From Chloroflexota bacterium (GTDB lineage Bacteria > Chloroflexota > Anaerolineae > Anaerolineales > Villigracilaceae), in the NCBI GenBank assembly GCA_021824575.1, contig JAKAKJ010000089.1, forward strand, positions 25,377 through 89,376: a DNA stretch of 64,000 nucleotides. Reading direction: 5' to 3'. Of the stretch, positions 54,224-62,956 are shown piece by piece. The translations under genes were made by a program, and so were the position numbers. Under the pieces are notes generated by a model, which saw nothing but the letters and a program-made list of their open reading frames with translations, searched no databases and was not told the DNA's origin. The first letter of the stretch is position 1, and every line of letters begins with the position of its first letter.

Positions 54224-54979
54224 CTATTTGCCAATTCGTCGAATGACATGAAAATCAAAAAAATCCGAAACAAATTTGCTGACCGAATAATCCACCACCG
54301 AATTATCCGGGGCGAACAATTTTGCCTCCATCTTCAACAATGGCGTCTTGCGGGGGATTTCCAGTTGGCGCGCCAAGTCGTTGTCGGCTGCAATCGCGGC
54401 CAATCGGGTAAATGAAAAAGTCAGGGCGGGCTGGCCGCGCTTCAGGAGGATATCCAGAACGGAGCCGCGAAACTTTGAGCCAAGATCGCGTTTCCGCATG
54501 AATCTGATCGGCAGAACATCCGAGAGATGCGCTACTGGTTTTGCATCCACGAGAATGATGCGGACTACAGACAGAATTTCCTCCTGCGGGTCACATTCCA
54601 ATCCGTCAGCTTCGGTTGACATCGCAGCTCGTTCCTCAATCTTCGAATCCCCCATTTCAGTTTTCAATCCCATGCGGCTGGCGATATGCTCGATACTTTC
54701 GAGCACCTCCAAACCGCTGTCCAGCGGATTCTCGGAAAAACGCGAAACGTATGTCCCCACGCCATGCTTGCGGACGATCAGGCCCTCCATCTCCAGCTTA
54801 TAAAGCGCTTCACGCAAAGTAGGGCGCGAGATTCCCAACTGTTCAGCAAAGATTCCCTCTGGCGGCAATTTTTGCCCGGGTTGATACGCGCCGTTGCGGA
54901 TCAGGTCGCGCAGATAAAACTGCGCCTGATAATGAAGGGGTACGTTGGTCGTTTTGATCCGTCTCAACTCGGAGGTCAT
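54224..54979 (-). CDS. GntR family regulator (HutC/UTRA subfamily)
   Basis: 251 residues from the ATG at 54979 (AAGG upstream). The N-terminal winged HTH is clear: YQPGQKLPPEGIFAEQLGISRPTLREAL. Residues 90-245 form a UTRA ligand-binding domain (KLFAPDNSVVDYSVSKFVSDFF near the end), which usually binds a small metabolite. It lies at the head of the nucleoside transporter operon, so the ligand may be a nucleoside or base. A 27-bp palindrome lies 17 bp upstream of the start. Confidence 0.92.
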   Translation of the reverse strand: MTSELRRIKTTNVPLHYQAQFYLRDLIRNGAYQPGQKLPPEGIFAEQLGISRPTLREALYKLEMEGLIVRKHGVGTYVSRFSENPLDSGLEVLESIEHIASRMGLKTEMGDSKIEERAAMSTEADGLECDPQEEILSVVRIILVDAKPVAHLSDVLPIRFMRKRDLGSKFRGSVLDILLKRGQPALTFSFTRLAAIAADNDLARQLEIPRKTPLLKMEAKLFAPDNSVVDYSVSKFVSDFFDFHVIRRIGK

Positions 54980-54995
54980 ATTGCCTTCGCAACCC

Positions 54996-55022
54996 GTCAT
55001 CAGAGGTCAGACCTCTGATGAC
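54996..55022. promoter_or_regulatory. 27-bp palindrome upstream of gntR, candidate operator
   Basis: Two perfect 13-base arms (GTCATCAGAGGTC and complement) flank a single A. Its core AGGTCAGACCT resembles the symmetric half-sites bound by GntR/HutC proteins. The position just ahead of the regulator gene favours autoregulation. It could also be only a dispersed repeat. Confidence 0.4.
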
Positions 55023-55127
55023 TATTACAGCTACTATAACAAATTTCCCCGCTTAAAGTCACGTGTCTTTTGTCATGTTGGCAACAGCAAGAATTGTTTA
55101 GATGAATTCAAATAGAACCCATCGCCC

Positions 55128-56222
55128 TCACGAAAGCGGATGCCAGCGTAAAGCCAGCCAGAGAGCAATCACAATCAGAAAAGCTCCGATGGCTGTGAAT
55201 ACCACGCTGATCTCTGTGGTCTCATGTTTGGTAATCAAATATGTTGGCAGGCTTCGGAAAACGTTTTGAAGTTCGCCCGCACTGGACGCAGAATAATATT
55301 GCCCGCCCGTCATGGATGCGATTTGTTTCAACGTTGCTTCATCAATGCCTCTTCGGAATCCGCCAAAGCCGCCGCCGAATCCGCCAAAACCAAATGGCGG
55401 TGAGACGGGTTGGCCGCCGCCACCGCCAAAGCCGCCAAATCCTCCGAACGGATCGCTACTTTGGCAGCTTGCGAACTCAGACCCGTTCGGCGTCCCAAAG
55501 CCAATCGTGTAAATACGAATGCCGCGGTCAACGGCTTGCTGTGCCGCATCGGTCGGAAGAGGACCGGTATTGCTTGCGCCATCGGTGAGCAGAACGATAA
55601 TATCTGGCACATAAGCGCCCTTGGGAACGGGCGTCGGTTCGATTCCGCCAGTTAACGGATCCACGCTTGGCGGGACGTTTTTATCAATTTCAGCGATTGC
55701 GTCAATCGCCTTGAGAATCGCGCTGCCGATTGCGGTTCTGCGTCCCACCATCAGACTCTCGATCGCTGTCTGCAATATTTCCTGATCCGTTGTCGGCGGC
55801 TGGATCAGTTCCGCAAACGTGGAGAACGCCACAAGTCCAATTTGCGTACCGCCCTTCTGCCGCTGGACGAACGAAAGCGCGGCAGCTTCAGCTGCCTGCA
55901 ATCGCGTCGGTTTGACATCCGTCGAGCACATACTTCGCGAAACGTCAATCGTGAGAATGATCGTGGTTTGATCGGTTGGAACGCTGACAATCGAAACGGG
56001 CCGCGCAAACGCGACAACCAAACCTGCAAGCGCCAGCAAAAACAAGGCGAACGGCAGATGTTGTTTCCAAAGCGATTGTTTCGGAATCGCGTCGCGCACC
56101 AAAGCCAGGCTGGAGAATCGAATCCCGGATTGCCGCCTCCGTCGAAGGATCAAAATATAGGCAATGATCAAAACAGGAATCAACAACAAAAGGAAAAGGA
56201 AGCCGGGCCACAGAAACGTCAT
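55128..56222 (-). CDS. von Willebrand factor A protein (BatA/BatB-like) with Gly/Phe-rich insert
   Basis: 364 residues. Two N-terminal membrane segments frame the BatA-type opening (residues 3-24 and 56-74). The vWA MIDAS starts DVSRSMCS. Near residues 235-275 there is a low-complexity Gly/Phe stretch (FGGFGGFGGGGGQ). A C-terminal membrane helix (about 338-358) completes the topology. Such proteins act with MoxR and DUF58 partners in envelope or metal-centre assembly. It is the last gene of the minus-strand operon. Confidence 0.88.
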   Translation of the reverse strand: MTFLWPGFLFLLLLIPVLIIAYILILRRRRQSGIRFSSLALVRDAIPKQSLWKQHLPFALFLLALAGLVVAFARPVSIVSVPTDQTTIILTIDVSRSMCSTDVKPTRLQAAEAAALSFVQRQKGGTQIGLVAFSTFAELIQPPTTDQEILQTAIESLMVGRRTAIGSAILKAIDAIAEIDKNVPPSVDPLTGGIEPTPVPKGAYVPDIIVLLTDGASNTGPLPTDAAQQAVDRGIRIYTIGFGTPNGSEFASCQSSDPFGGFGGFGGGGGQPVSPPFGFGGFGGGFGGFRRGIDEATLKQIASMTGGQYYSASSAGELQNVFRSLPTYLITKHETTEISVVFTAIGAFLIVIALWLALRWHPLS

Positions 56223-56252
56223 TTCAGCCTCTAAACTTTTTAGCCAAACATG

Positions 56253-57245
56253 TCATGGCAATCTTCCAAACCATAAAAGCGAGAATAAACCACCGACCAG
56301 CAAAACAAGAATGCCAGCGCCTGCAAAGATGGAAGTGAGTTCTGTCTTCTCCGGTTTGATGGATATTTGCGTGTTGAGATTGTCGTAAATCTTGATCAGC
56401 TCTTCCGTGCTTTGCGCGTTGTAATAGGTTCCGCCTGTGATCTGCGAAATTTGTTTCAGCGGATCTTCATAAAGCTGCGTGTGCAACGTAAAACCATTGA
56501 TGTGAACATTCGTCCCGGTCACGCTGCCAATGCCAACCGTATAAATTCGCACGCCTCGATCTGCCGCTTCTTGCGCCGCCGCGAGCGGATCGGGATTTTC
56601 ATTATTCTCGCCATCGGTCAATAAAACGATGGCGGCGTTTGTGTAAGTACCGGCAGGCATCGGCGTTGGCGTCGGAGTTGGAGCCGGGGTCAAAATAGTA
56701 TATGACTCTGGTGGCGGTGTTGTGACTGGGTTGATGGCCTTCAACGAAACCAGGATGCCGTTGGCAATTGATGTTCCGCGTTGGGGCGTCAGGCGATTGA
56801 TGGCGGCGAGGATCGCGCCTTGATCATTTGTTGGAAGCTGGACTGAAAATCCGCCGTCGCTGAACGCCACGACTCCAATCTGGACGTAAGGCGGCTGCCG
56901 TTTAATAAAATCCTCCGCGGCAACTTTGGCTGCCGCCAACCGCGTCGGCTTGAGATCGTCCGCGGCCATGCTGCCGGAAACATCAAACGCAAGAATGATC
57001 GTGCCTTCCTGCTTCGGCAAGCTGACAACCGCCTGCGGGCGCGCCAGTGAAAAAATCAATATCGCAAGCGAAAACAAAAAGATTGCGGGCGGCACATGCC
57101 GGCGCGGTTCGATGTGTTGTGTTAATCCGAGGCCGCTGAATTTTTCGATCAGTTTCTTTCGCCGCTTTTGAATCTGAAGATATGTGAAAACGCCCAGTGG
57201 AATCAGCAGCAACAGCCAAAGCATGGAAGGCCAGATAAACGTCAT
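56253..57245 (-). CDS. von Willebrand factor A protein (BatA-like)
   Basis: 330 residues, with the same plan as its downstream neighbour but without the Gly-rich stretch: two N-terminal membrane segments, MIDAS FDVSGSMAADD, and a final membrane helix (about 308-326). A Pro/Thr-rich loop (APTPTPTPMPAG) lies near residue 190. It starts 2 bp after the DUF58 stop, so co-translation is likely. The two vWA genes look like an old duplication. Confidence 0.9.
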   Translation of the reverse strand: MTFIWPSMLWLLLLIPLGVFTYLQIQKRRKKLIEKFSGLGLTQHIEPRRHVPPAIFLFSLAILIFSLARPQAVVSLPKQEGTIILAFDVSGSMAADDLKPTRLAAAKVAAEDFIKRQPPYVQIGVVAFSDGGFSVQLPTNDQGAILAAINRLTPQRGTSIANGILVSLKAINPVTTPPPESYTILTPAPTPTPTPMPAGTYTNAAIVLLTDGENNENPDPLAAAQEAADRGVRIYTVGIGSVTGTNVHINGFTLHTQLYEDPLKQISQITGGTYYNAQSTEELIKIYDNLNTQISIKPEKTELTSIFAGAGILVLLVGGLFSLLWFGRLP

Positions 57246-57247
57246 AA

Positions 57248-58147
57248 TTACTTCCGGCGCTGTTTCCGTAACGCGGCAAAGCGGACAATGGCACGCACTA
57301 AATCATCCTGTGTGGAAAGCGGCAATACGTCCACGCCCGCGCGTTTGAACGCTTGGTTCAAATTTGCTTCGCGCTGTTTGCCTGCTTCCGCAAATCGCTG
57401 GCGGAATCTTTTGTCGTGCGTATCCACATAAAGTTGCTCGCCCGTTTCCGCATCTTCCATGAGGATCGGGCCAATATCGGGCAATTCGATTTCGCGCGGA
57501 TCAGATAGCCGAACCGCGAGAACTTCATGGCGCTGGTTCATTAATCGCAATGGCTTGTCCCAGCCAGACTCACTAATGAAATCAGAAATGACGAAGACCA
57601 ACGAACGTCTTTTGATCGCATTCAACCCGGCTTCAAGCAAAGGCGTCAGATTGGTTAATGGAGCGCGCTGCAATTGCGGTTGCTTGATCAGTTGGTTAAT
57701 CAGAATCAGCACCTGGTCCCGCCCGCCGCGTGCTGGAATCGTCCGCTCGAGCTGGCTGTCATAAAACATCGCGCCGACGCGGTTTCCGTGACGAGTCAAC
57801 AGTCGCGCCAGCGTCGCAACAAAGTCAATCAGCACTGTACGCTTCAAACTATTCACGGTTCCAAAGTCAACGGACGGACTAAGATCGAGCAGGAACCACG
57901 CGGTGATTTCGCGGTCTTCGACATATTGCCGGACATACGGCGTGTTCATGCGCGCGGTGACGTTCCAATCAATGTAGCGAACATCATCTTCAGGTTGATA
58001 TTCACGCAAATCGGCAAAATCCACGCCATAACCGTAAAACAGCGTGCGATAGTCGCCTTGCAGCAGACCATCAAGGCGGCGAATCACTTGCCAGTCGAGG
58101 CGCTGTAAGATTCGCTCAGGCGTTGCTGCGGATGTCGGTGTGCTCAT
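57248..58147 (-). CDS. DUF58 domain protein (MoxR partner)
   Basis: 299 residues, no membrane segments. The block YQPEDDVRYIDWNVTARMNTP (residues 50-70) is the DUF58 hallmark and is followed by a vWA-like fold (WFLLDLSPSVDFG). Its start overlaps the moxR end by 32 bp. Function is inferred from the MoxR-DUF58-vWA association, in which the ATPase acts on the other proteins. Confidence 0.92.
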   Translation of the reverse strand: MSTPTSAATPERILQRLDWQVIRRLDGLLQGDYRTLFYGYGVDFADLREYQPEDDVRYIDWNVTARMNTPYVRQYVEDREITAWFLLDLSPSVDFGTVNSLKRTVLIDFVATLARLLTRHGNRVGAMFYDSQLERTIPARGGRDQVLILINQLIKQPQLQRAPLTNLTPLLEAGLNAIKRRSLVFVISDFISESGWDKPLRLMNQRHEVLAVRLSDPREIELPDIGPILMEDAETGEQLYVDTHDKRFRQRFAEAGKQREANLNQAFKRAGVDVLPLSTQDDLVRAIVRFAALRKQRRK

Positions 58148-59126
58148 GCAAAGGCACCACTGGAATCGGGATGCGGTCGAAAATCTTTTTCAAAATATCG
58201 TCGCTGGTCACGTTATCGGACAGCGCTTCATACGAAAGCACGAGACGATGACGCATTACATCCAATGCCATATCAAGGACATCCTGAGGCAGCGCGTAAT
58301 TGCGTCCGCGCACAAACGCCAGCGCGCGCCCGGTAAGGATTAAATTGATCGAAGCGCGCGGACTGGCACCAAACAAAATGTAACGCTGCAAATCCTTCAA
58401 ACCAAAATCCTGCGGGGTGCGCGTCGCGGTCACAAGCTGAACAGCATATTCGATGAGCGCAGGGTCAACAAAAACTTTGTCAGCAGTCATTTGCAATTTG
58501 AGCAATTGCTCCGTGGTCAAAACTTTTTGTACAGCTTGCAACGCGCTGGTCATTCGTTCGACGATGACAAACTCTTCCGTTTTATCCGGATAGCCGACAA
58601 GGACTTTGAGCATGAAGCGATCCACCTGTGCTTCTGGTAAGGCGTATGTCCCTTCGGTTTCGATTGGATTTTGCGTCGCGAGCACAAGAAACGGATTCGG
58701 AACTTTGAACGTTTCGCGCCCAATCGTGACTTGATGCTCCTGCATCACTTCGAGCAATGCGCTTTGCACTTTGGCGGGTGCGCGGTTGATTTCATCCGCA
58801 AGCAATAAATTGGTGAAGACCGGGCCAAGCGATGTGTTGAACTCGCCCGTCTTTTGATTGTAGATGCGCGTGCCAATCAAGTCCGCGGGAACCAGATCGG
58901 GCGTGAACTGGATGCGTTTGAACTCGCCGCCAATTACCTCCGCCAGTGTTTTGATCGCCATCGTTTTGGCAAGTCCCGGCACGCCTTCAACCAGAATATG
59001 TCCGCGCGCCAGAAGAGCGACAACCATTCGCTCAAGCAGGTGATCCTGTCCAACGATGATTTTCTTGACTTCATACAACACGCGTTCCATTGGCTTCTTG
59101 TTATCGGGATTCGTTTGTTGATCCAT
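58116..59126 (-). CDS. MoxR family AAA+ ATPase
   Basis: 336 residues from the ATG at 59126, with AGGAG upstream; the long upstream open frame is not needed. Walker A is GVPGLAKT, Walker B is LLADEINRAPAK and the sensor region is TQNPIETEGTYALPEAQ. MoxR proteins act as chaperones that mature partner complexes. It heads the moxR-DUF58-vWA-vWA operon. Confidence 0.93.
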   Translation of the reverse strand: MDQQTNPDNKKPMERVLYEVKKIIVGQDHLLERMVVALLARGHILVEGVPGLAKTMAIKTLAEVIGGEFKRIQFTPDLVPADLIGTRIYNQKTGEFNTSLGPVFTNLLLADEINRAPAKVQSALLEVMQEHQVTIGRETFKVPNPFLVLATQNPIETEGTYALPEAQVDRFMLKVLVGYPDKTEEFVIVERMTSALQAVQKVLTTEQLLKLQMTADKVFVDPALIEYAVQLVTATRTPQDFGLKDLQRYILFGASPRASINLILTGRALAFVRGRNYALPQDVLDMALDVMRHRLVLSYEALSDNVTSDDILKKIFDRIPIPVVPLHEHTDIRSNA

Positions 59127-59172
59127 GGCTCTCTCCTGATTCATTTTACCGAATAAATTCGTTTGGAAACAA

Positions 59173-60012
59173 CTAATCTGGCGGCAGGCCGGCCGCGCCG
59201 CCCGCGGCTGTGATTGGCATGGCAAAGCCGATTCCAATGAAAACATCCTGATCGGTTGGATTGACCAATCCGGTCACAATGCCAATTACTTGACCATCGC
59301 GATTGAGAAGCGGTCCGCCTGAATTGCCGGGATTCACCGCGGCATCTATTTGGATCAAACCTTGAAGTTTGATGTCGCTGCCGGTTGGCTGGAAACTGCG
59401 GTCGAAAGCAGAGATCACGCCTGAACTGATCGAGCCGTATAAACCAAACGGATTCCCCACTGCATAAACTTCATCGCCGACGCGCATCGCATTCGGATTC
59501 CCAAGCACAGCCGGGACAAACTGCGCCGGAGGCTGGTCTGCGCGCAAAACGGCGATATCATTCTGCGGCTGTTTGACCGTCACCTGCGCGCTCGATTGTG
59601 TGCCATCTGCAAACGTCACCTCGACTTTATCCGCGCCTGCTACAACATGCAGACTCGTCAGAATATCGCCCGCGTCGTCCACGATGACTCCACTTCCAAG
59701 TCCATGATCGGTCTGACCGTCGGCTCCAGTAGATTGTGTCTGAATCAAAATGAGAGAGGGTTGAATAATTTGATAGACGCGTTCCGAAAACGCGGGCGGC
59801 GGCGTCGCCGATGCGAGAACCTGATTCACCGTGTTGTTGACATCCTGCGCGGTCAACGGGCGCGGACCAGGAAATAAAACATTGTAGAGCAGAATCGCGG
59901 CAAGGGCCGCCAAAACTCCCGCGGCGAATGGAGTCACGGTCTTTACCATCGCCCGAATCTTTTTCACGCGGTTTCGCCATGAGTCCCAGCGCGACACAGG
60001 GGATTCATTCAT
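59173..60012 (-). CDS. S1C (HtrA/DegP-like) trypsin-type serine protease without PDZ domain
   Basis: 279 residues. A membrane anchor at about 28-46 puts the rest outside. The triad is visible: His in TSLHVVAG, Asp in NDIAVLRAD and Ser in GNSGGPLL. It ends soon after GFAMPITAAGG, so the usual C-terminal PDZ domain is missing. It lies just upstream of moxR on the same strand with 46 bp between, so they may be co-transcribed. The substrate is unknown. Confidence 0.9.
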   Translation of the reverse strand: MNESPVSRWDSWRNRVKKIRAMVKTVTPFAAGVLAALAAILLYNVLFPGPRPLTAQDVNNTVNQVLASATPPPAFSERVYQIIQPSLILIQTQSTGADGQTDHGLGSGVIVDDAGDILTSLHVVAGADKVEVTFADGTQSSAQVTVKQPQNDIAVLRADQPPAQFVPAVLGNPNAMRVGDEVYAVGNPFGLYGSISSGVISAFDRSFQPTGSDIKLQGLIQIDAAVNPGNSGGPLLNRDGQVIGIVTGLVNPTDQDVFIGIGFAMPITAAGGAAGLPPD

Positions 60013-60255
60013 CTTTTCACCGGTAAATTAAACAAAGATAGATATCCAACAATTTACTTTAGCGCCTTTTTCTAAGGCAAAGATGAATCTAATATAAGGA
60101 AATTACATACACATAAAGTAACCCGTGTCAGCAGAAAATTTGCCGCAAAAAAATAGACGCAATAAAACACCGGGTTCTTTCGTTATTGTGAAAGCAGGCT
60201 CATTTCCCGTAACTTTCCCTTGGCGGAAGCGACTGGATAATCAATATTGGCATTG

Positions 60256-60285
60256 CATGCCAGTTGATAACATGCCAGTTGATAA
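60256..60285. repeat. tandem 15-bp duplication upstream of the ferredoxin gene
   Basis: CATGCCAGTTGATAA occurs twice in exact tandem, ending 15 bp before the ferredoxin start. Only two copies exist, so it is no CRISPR. It could be a regulator site or a slippage product. Confidence 0.5.
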
Positions 60286-60300
60286 TCGGAGGTTTTAAAA

Positions 60301-60672
60301 ATGACACATGTAATTACCAGCTTGTGCCTGCGGGATAATGCCTGCTCGGCTGTATGTCCGGTGGAGTGCATTAAAGAAGGTTCGCCGGTTGAACAATGGC
60401 CCAACTACTATATTGATCCTTCGACATGCATTGATTGCGGCGCGTGCATTCCCGAATGCCCGTATAACGCCATATTCCATGAGAGCGAAGTTCCGTCAGC
60501 GTTCCAGGCCAACGGCGGCGAAATCTTGAACCGCGCAGGTTTGACCGGCCACTACGAAGGTGTAGGTCACGACGGCGATATGATCACCCTTGAAACCACG
60601 CGCACACTGGCTCCCGGCGAAGTGGTTGACTTGACCGAAAGCATCAAACTGAATCAAGCCTTTTGCAGGTAA
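60301..60672 (+). CDS. 7Fe/8Fe-type ferredoxin
   Basis: 123 residues with GGAGG upstream. Cys 9, 15, 19 and 23 and Cys 43, 46, 49 and 53 form two cluster sites; the first has the wider C-x5-C spacing typical of FdxA-like ferredoxins, which can hold a 3Fe-4S centre. The C-terminal 65 residues resemble the extended tail of that group. It is a cytoplasmic electron carrier with unknown partners. Confidence 0.9.
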   Translation: MTHVITSLCLRDNACSAVCPVECIKEGSPVEQWPNYYIDPSTCIDCGACIPECPYNAIFHESEVPSAFQANGGEILNRAGLTGHYEGVGHDGDMITLETTRTLAPGEVVDLTESIKLNQAFCR

Positions 60673-60696
60673 TAGGCGTCACATGCAAGCGCAAGG

Positions 60697-60736
60697 AATC
60701 GAATCATCCGGTCAAGACAGACCGGATGATTCGATT
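60697..60736 (+). terminator. hairpin after the ferredoxin gene
   Basis: A 17-bp perfect stem (AATCGAATCATCCGGTC and complement) with a 6-base loop, 25 bp past the ferredoxin stop. It is followed by AATTATG rather than a full T-run. Confidence 0.55.
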
Positions 60737-60775
60737 AATTATGGGGCGCAAAAGCATGATATTCCATTTGCACGA

Positions 60776-60784
60776 TGCTATAAT
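60776..60784 (+). promoter_or_regulatory. extended -10 promoter of ctaA
   Basis: TGCTATAAT (TGn plus perfect TATAAT) lies 27 bp before the ctaA start. No clear -35 box is seen. Confidence 0.5.
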
Positions 60785-60811
60785 CTCTCCAACTCATTGA
60801 CTGGAGAGAAA

Positions 60812-61879
60812 ATGCCAAAGACCCAAAACCGCGCTGTGATGATCTGGATATTCACGTTCGGATCAGTCGCAGTGTTTCTTGTCATCTTCGGTGGCTTCGT
60901 CCGCCTGACGCGTTCCGGCCTGTCCATCGCGGAATGGAATCCTGTGATGGGAGCTGTTCCCCCACTCAATCAGCAAGCCTGGCAAACAGAATTCGCGCGC
61001 TACCAACTCACGCCCGAATTCCAAAAAGTTAATTACAACATGACACTCGATCAATACAAGGAAATTTTCATGATCGAGTGGTTCCATCGTTTCATCGCGC
61101 GCATCGCCGGATTTATATTCGCCATCCCGTTTTTTGTTTTTGCATTCAAAAAGACGATCCCGTGGAAAGAAATTGGACTCTATGTAGTGATGGGGATTCT
61201 ATTTTTGGCGCAGGCGATTCTCGGCTGGATCATGGTCGCATCGGGACTCGTGGATCAGCCGGCAGTCAGTCATTATCTTTTGGCAAGCCATCTGTTCATG
61301 GCTCTGACGTTGGTCGGCATCTCGTTATGGACAGCGCTCGGCCACCTGTATGGCTTTCCCGATTACAGCAAAAAAGTCAAATGGTCGTTTGCCAGCAAAA
61401 TTGTTCTGGGCGGTTTGGTCGTTCTTTTGATTCAAATCGTTTATGGAAGTTTCACGGCTGGACTCAAAGCCGGTTATATTTCAGATACATGGCCGCTAAT
61501 GCTAGGCCAGCTGATCCCGAGCGGGCTGCTAAGCCAGCTTCAACCCGCCGCGCTCAATCTCATTGATGCGCCGCTCACGGTTGTGTTCATTCACCGCTGG
61601 TTTGCCTTCGTTGGTTTGATCGTTGCGGTGCTGATTTATTGGTCGATCCGCCAAACCAACCAAACGCTTAGTCAGAAATTCCCGCACGAGGTTATGACCG
61701 GAATCAATATCGTGATCGCTTTGGTTTTAGTTCAAATCACACTGGGAATCCTTGTGATCATTTCGCACGTTCAAATTGCGATTGCGCTCATTCATCAAGG
61801 CAATGCGATTGCATTATTCTCTGCGACAATTTACGTTCTCAATCGTTTGCGCGCCGCGGATCAAGCATCAGCAAATTAA
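60812..61879 (+). CDS. ctaA: heme A synthase (COX15/CtaA family)
   Basis: 355 residues from the ATG at 60812, with GGAGAG upstream. About eight membrane helices form two similar halves. FGGFVRLTRSGLSIAEWNP is the family's signature, and His residues in EWFHRF, SHYLLASHL, FIHRWF and LIHQG serve as heme ligands. It oxidises heme O to heme A for aa3-type oxidases, which suggests aerobic respiration. No oxidase or ctaB gene is in the window. Confidence 0.93.
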   Translation: MPKTQNRAVMIWIFTFGSVAVFLVIFGGFVRLTRSGLSIAEWNPVMGAVPPLNQQAWQTEFARYQLTPEFQKVNYNMTLDQYKEIFMIEWFHRFIARIAGFIFAIPFFVFAFKKTIPWKEIGLYVVMGILFLAQAILGWIMVASGLVDQPAVSHYLLASHLFMALTLVGISLWTALGHLYGFPDYSKKVKWSFASKIVLGGLVVLLIQIVYGSFTAGLKAGYISDTWPLMLGQLIPSGLLSQLQPAALNLIDAPLTVVFIHRWFAFVGLIVAVLIYWSIRQTNQTLSQKFPHEVMTGINIVIALVLVQITLGILVIISHVQIAIALIHQGNAIALFSATIYVLNRLRAADQASAN

Positions 61880-61891
61880 TCTCCACAAAAG

Positions 61892-61918
61892 GTAGGTCAC
61901 GCTTAAAGCGTGACCTAC
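61892..61918. terminator. hairpin after ctaA
   Basis: Perfect 13-base arms (GTAGGTCACGCTT and complement) around one A, 12 bp past the ctaA stop. There is no long T-run; the sequence resembles a dispersed palindrome. Confidence 0.45.
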
Positions 61919-61978
61919 TGTTATTAAAAGGACTGAATTTAGTCTATACTATAAGCATCCAGTAAAAGGAGGATGCTT

Positions 61979-62611
61979 ATGTCAAGCTCTGCCGCGCAGG
62001 CGCTGTCCATTTTGAGGGATGGCAGTCACTTCCAATGGTACGTGATTCCATTGCTGGCCTTTGTCTTCTACGTCTACACCGTCGAAGCCGAAAAACGCAA
62101 CTGGAATCTAATTCTCGCTGGCCTCGCCTTCTGGGGCATGGACTGGTTCAACGAGATCGTCAACGGGCTGGTTTTACATTTCGGCGGCTACGCACCAATT
62201 TGGGGCGAACCCGGTCCGACCGCTTATTTGATTTTGGTCGGCTTGAACATCGAAACCGCATTCATGTTCGCCGTCGCAGGAATCATTTGGACGAAGATGC
62301 TCTTGCCGAAGAAGGAAGACAAGATTCTCGGTATTCCGAATCGCTGGGCGGTTGCAATTGGCGGCGCGGCATTCAGCGTCTTCGTGGAATATCTCTTGAA
62401 CTCAGCTCACGCGCTGACATGGGATTATCCCTGGTGGAATCGCGGCGCGCCGTGGTTGATTTTCCTCTTCGGCTATTTGACTTTCTTCATCATGGCCTTC
62501 TGGGTTTACGATATGCCGAACATGAAACAAAAGCTTCAGACGGTCGGTGTGCTTTGGGCGGTTGACATTCTCGCGCTGATCGTCTTTGTCGGAATCCTAA
62601 AGTGGATTTAA
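61979..62611 (+). CDS. multi-pass membrane protein of unknown function
   Basis: 210 residues from the ATG at 61979 (AGGAGG 6 bases upstream). About six membrane helices. Conserved-looking features include WGMDWFNEIVNGL and HALTWDYPWWN, both with charged or aromatic residues inside the membrane plane. I do not recognise the family. A possible TATACT -10 lies at 61945-61950. The gene is followed by a repeat-rich gap. Confidence 0.75.
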   Translation: MSSSAAQALSILRDGSHFQWYVIPLLAFVFYVYTVEAEKRNWNLILAGLAFWGMDWFNEIVNGLVLHFGGYAPIWGEPGPTAYLILVGLNIETAFMFAVAGIIWTKMLLPKKEDKILGIPNRWAVAIGGAAFSVFVEYLLNSAHALTWDYPWWNRGAPWLIFLFGYLTFFIMAFWVYDMPNMKQKLQTVGVLWAVDILALIVFVGILKWI

Positions 62612-62956
62612 TAGCAGGCGTCATTGCGAGCGAAGGTCGAGTAACGCTTTTGCGTATCGAGACCGAGTGCCTGCACTGTGTTCTTTCAGTGTGGCAATCC
62701 CACAAGGGGATGATATCTCAACTAACCCGCAAATAGGAGATTGCCACGTGGCGCAAAGCGCCACTCGCAACACTTGCACCTGCGCTGCAAGTGCAGGTGT
62801 GACATGATTGCTACAAACCCGCGTCGAAATCCATCGGCGCGGGTTTTATATCATCAGATAGTATCCAAAGTCGCACCACAAAGTTACAGAGACACCAAAC
62901 CACGAAATTTCTCTTTAGTGTCTTTGTGCCTTGGTGGTGAAGAAAGAAAACAAATC
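62612..62956. repeat. 345-bp gap filled with dispersed repeats
   Basis: It begins GTCATTGCGAGCGAAG and contains GTGGCAATC (62691-62699) matched by GATTGCCAC (62739-62747), a common intergenic element. A 30-base segment (62770-62799) is the inverse of 22358-22387. At 62876-62941 two arms pair at about 21 of 26 positions (CACCACAAAG and complement). I see no credible gene; the long frame that crosses it is only an extension of the next gene. Confidence 0.6.

Noticed and set aside
60256..60285. CRISPR-like repeat
   Set aside because: Only two adjacent copies with no spacer.
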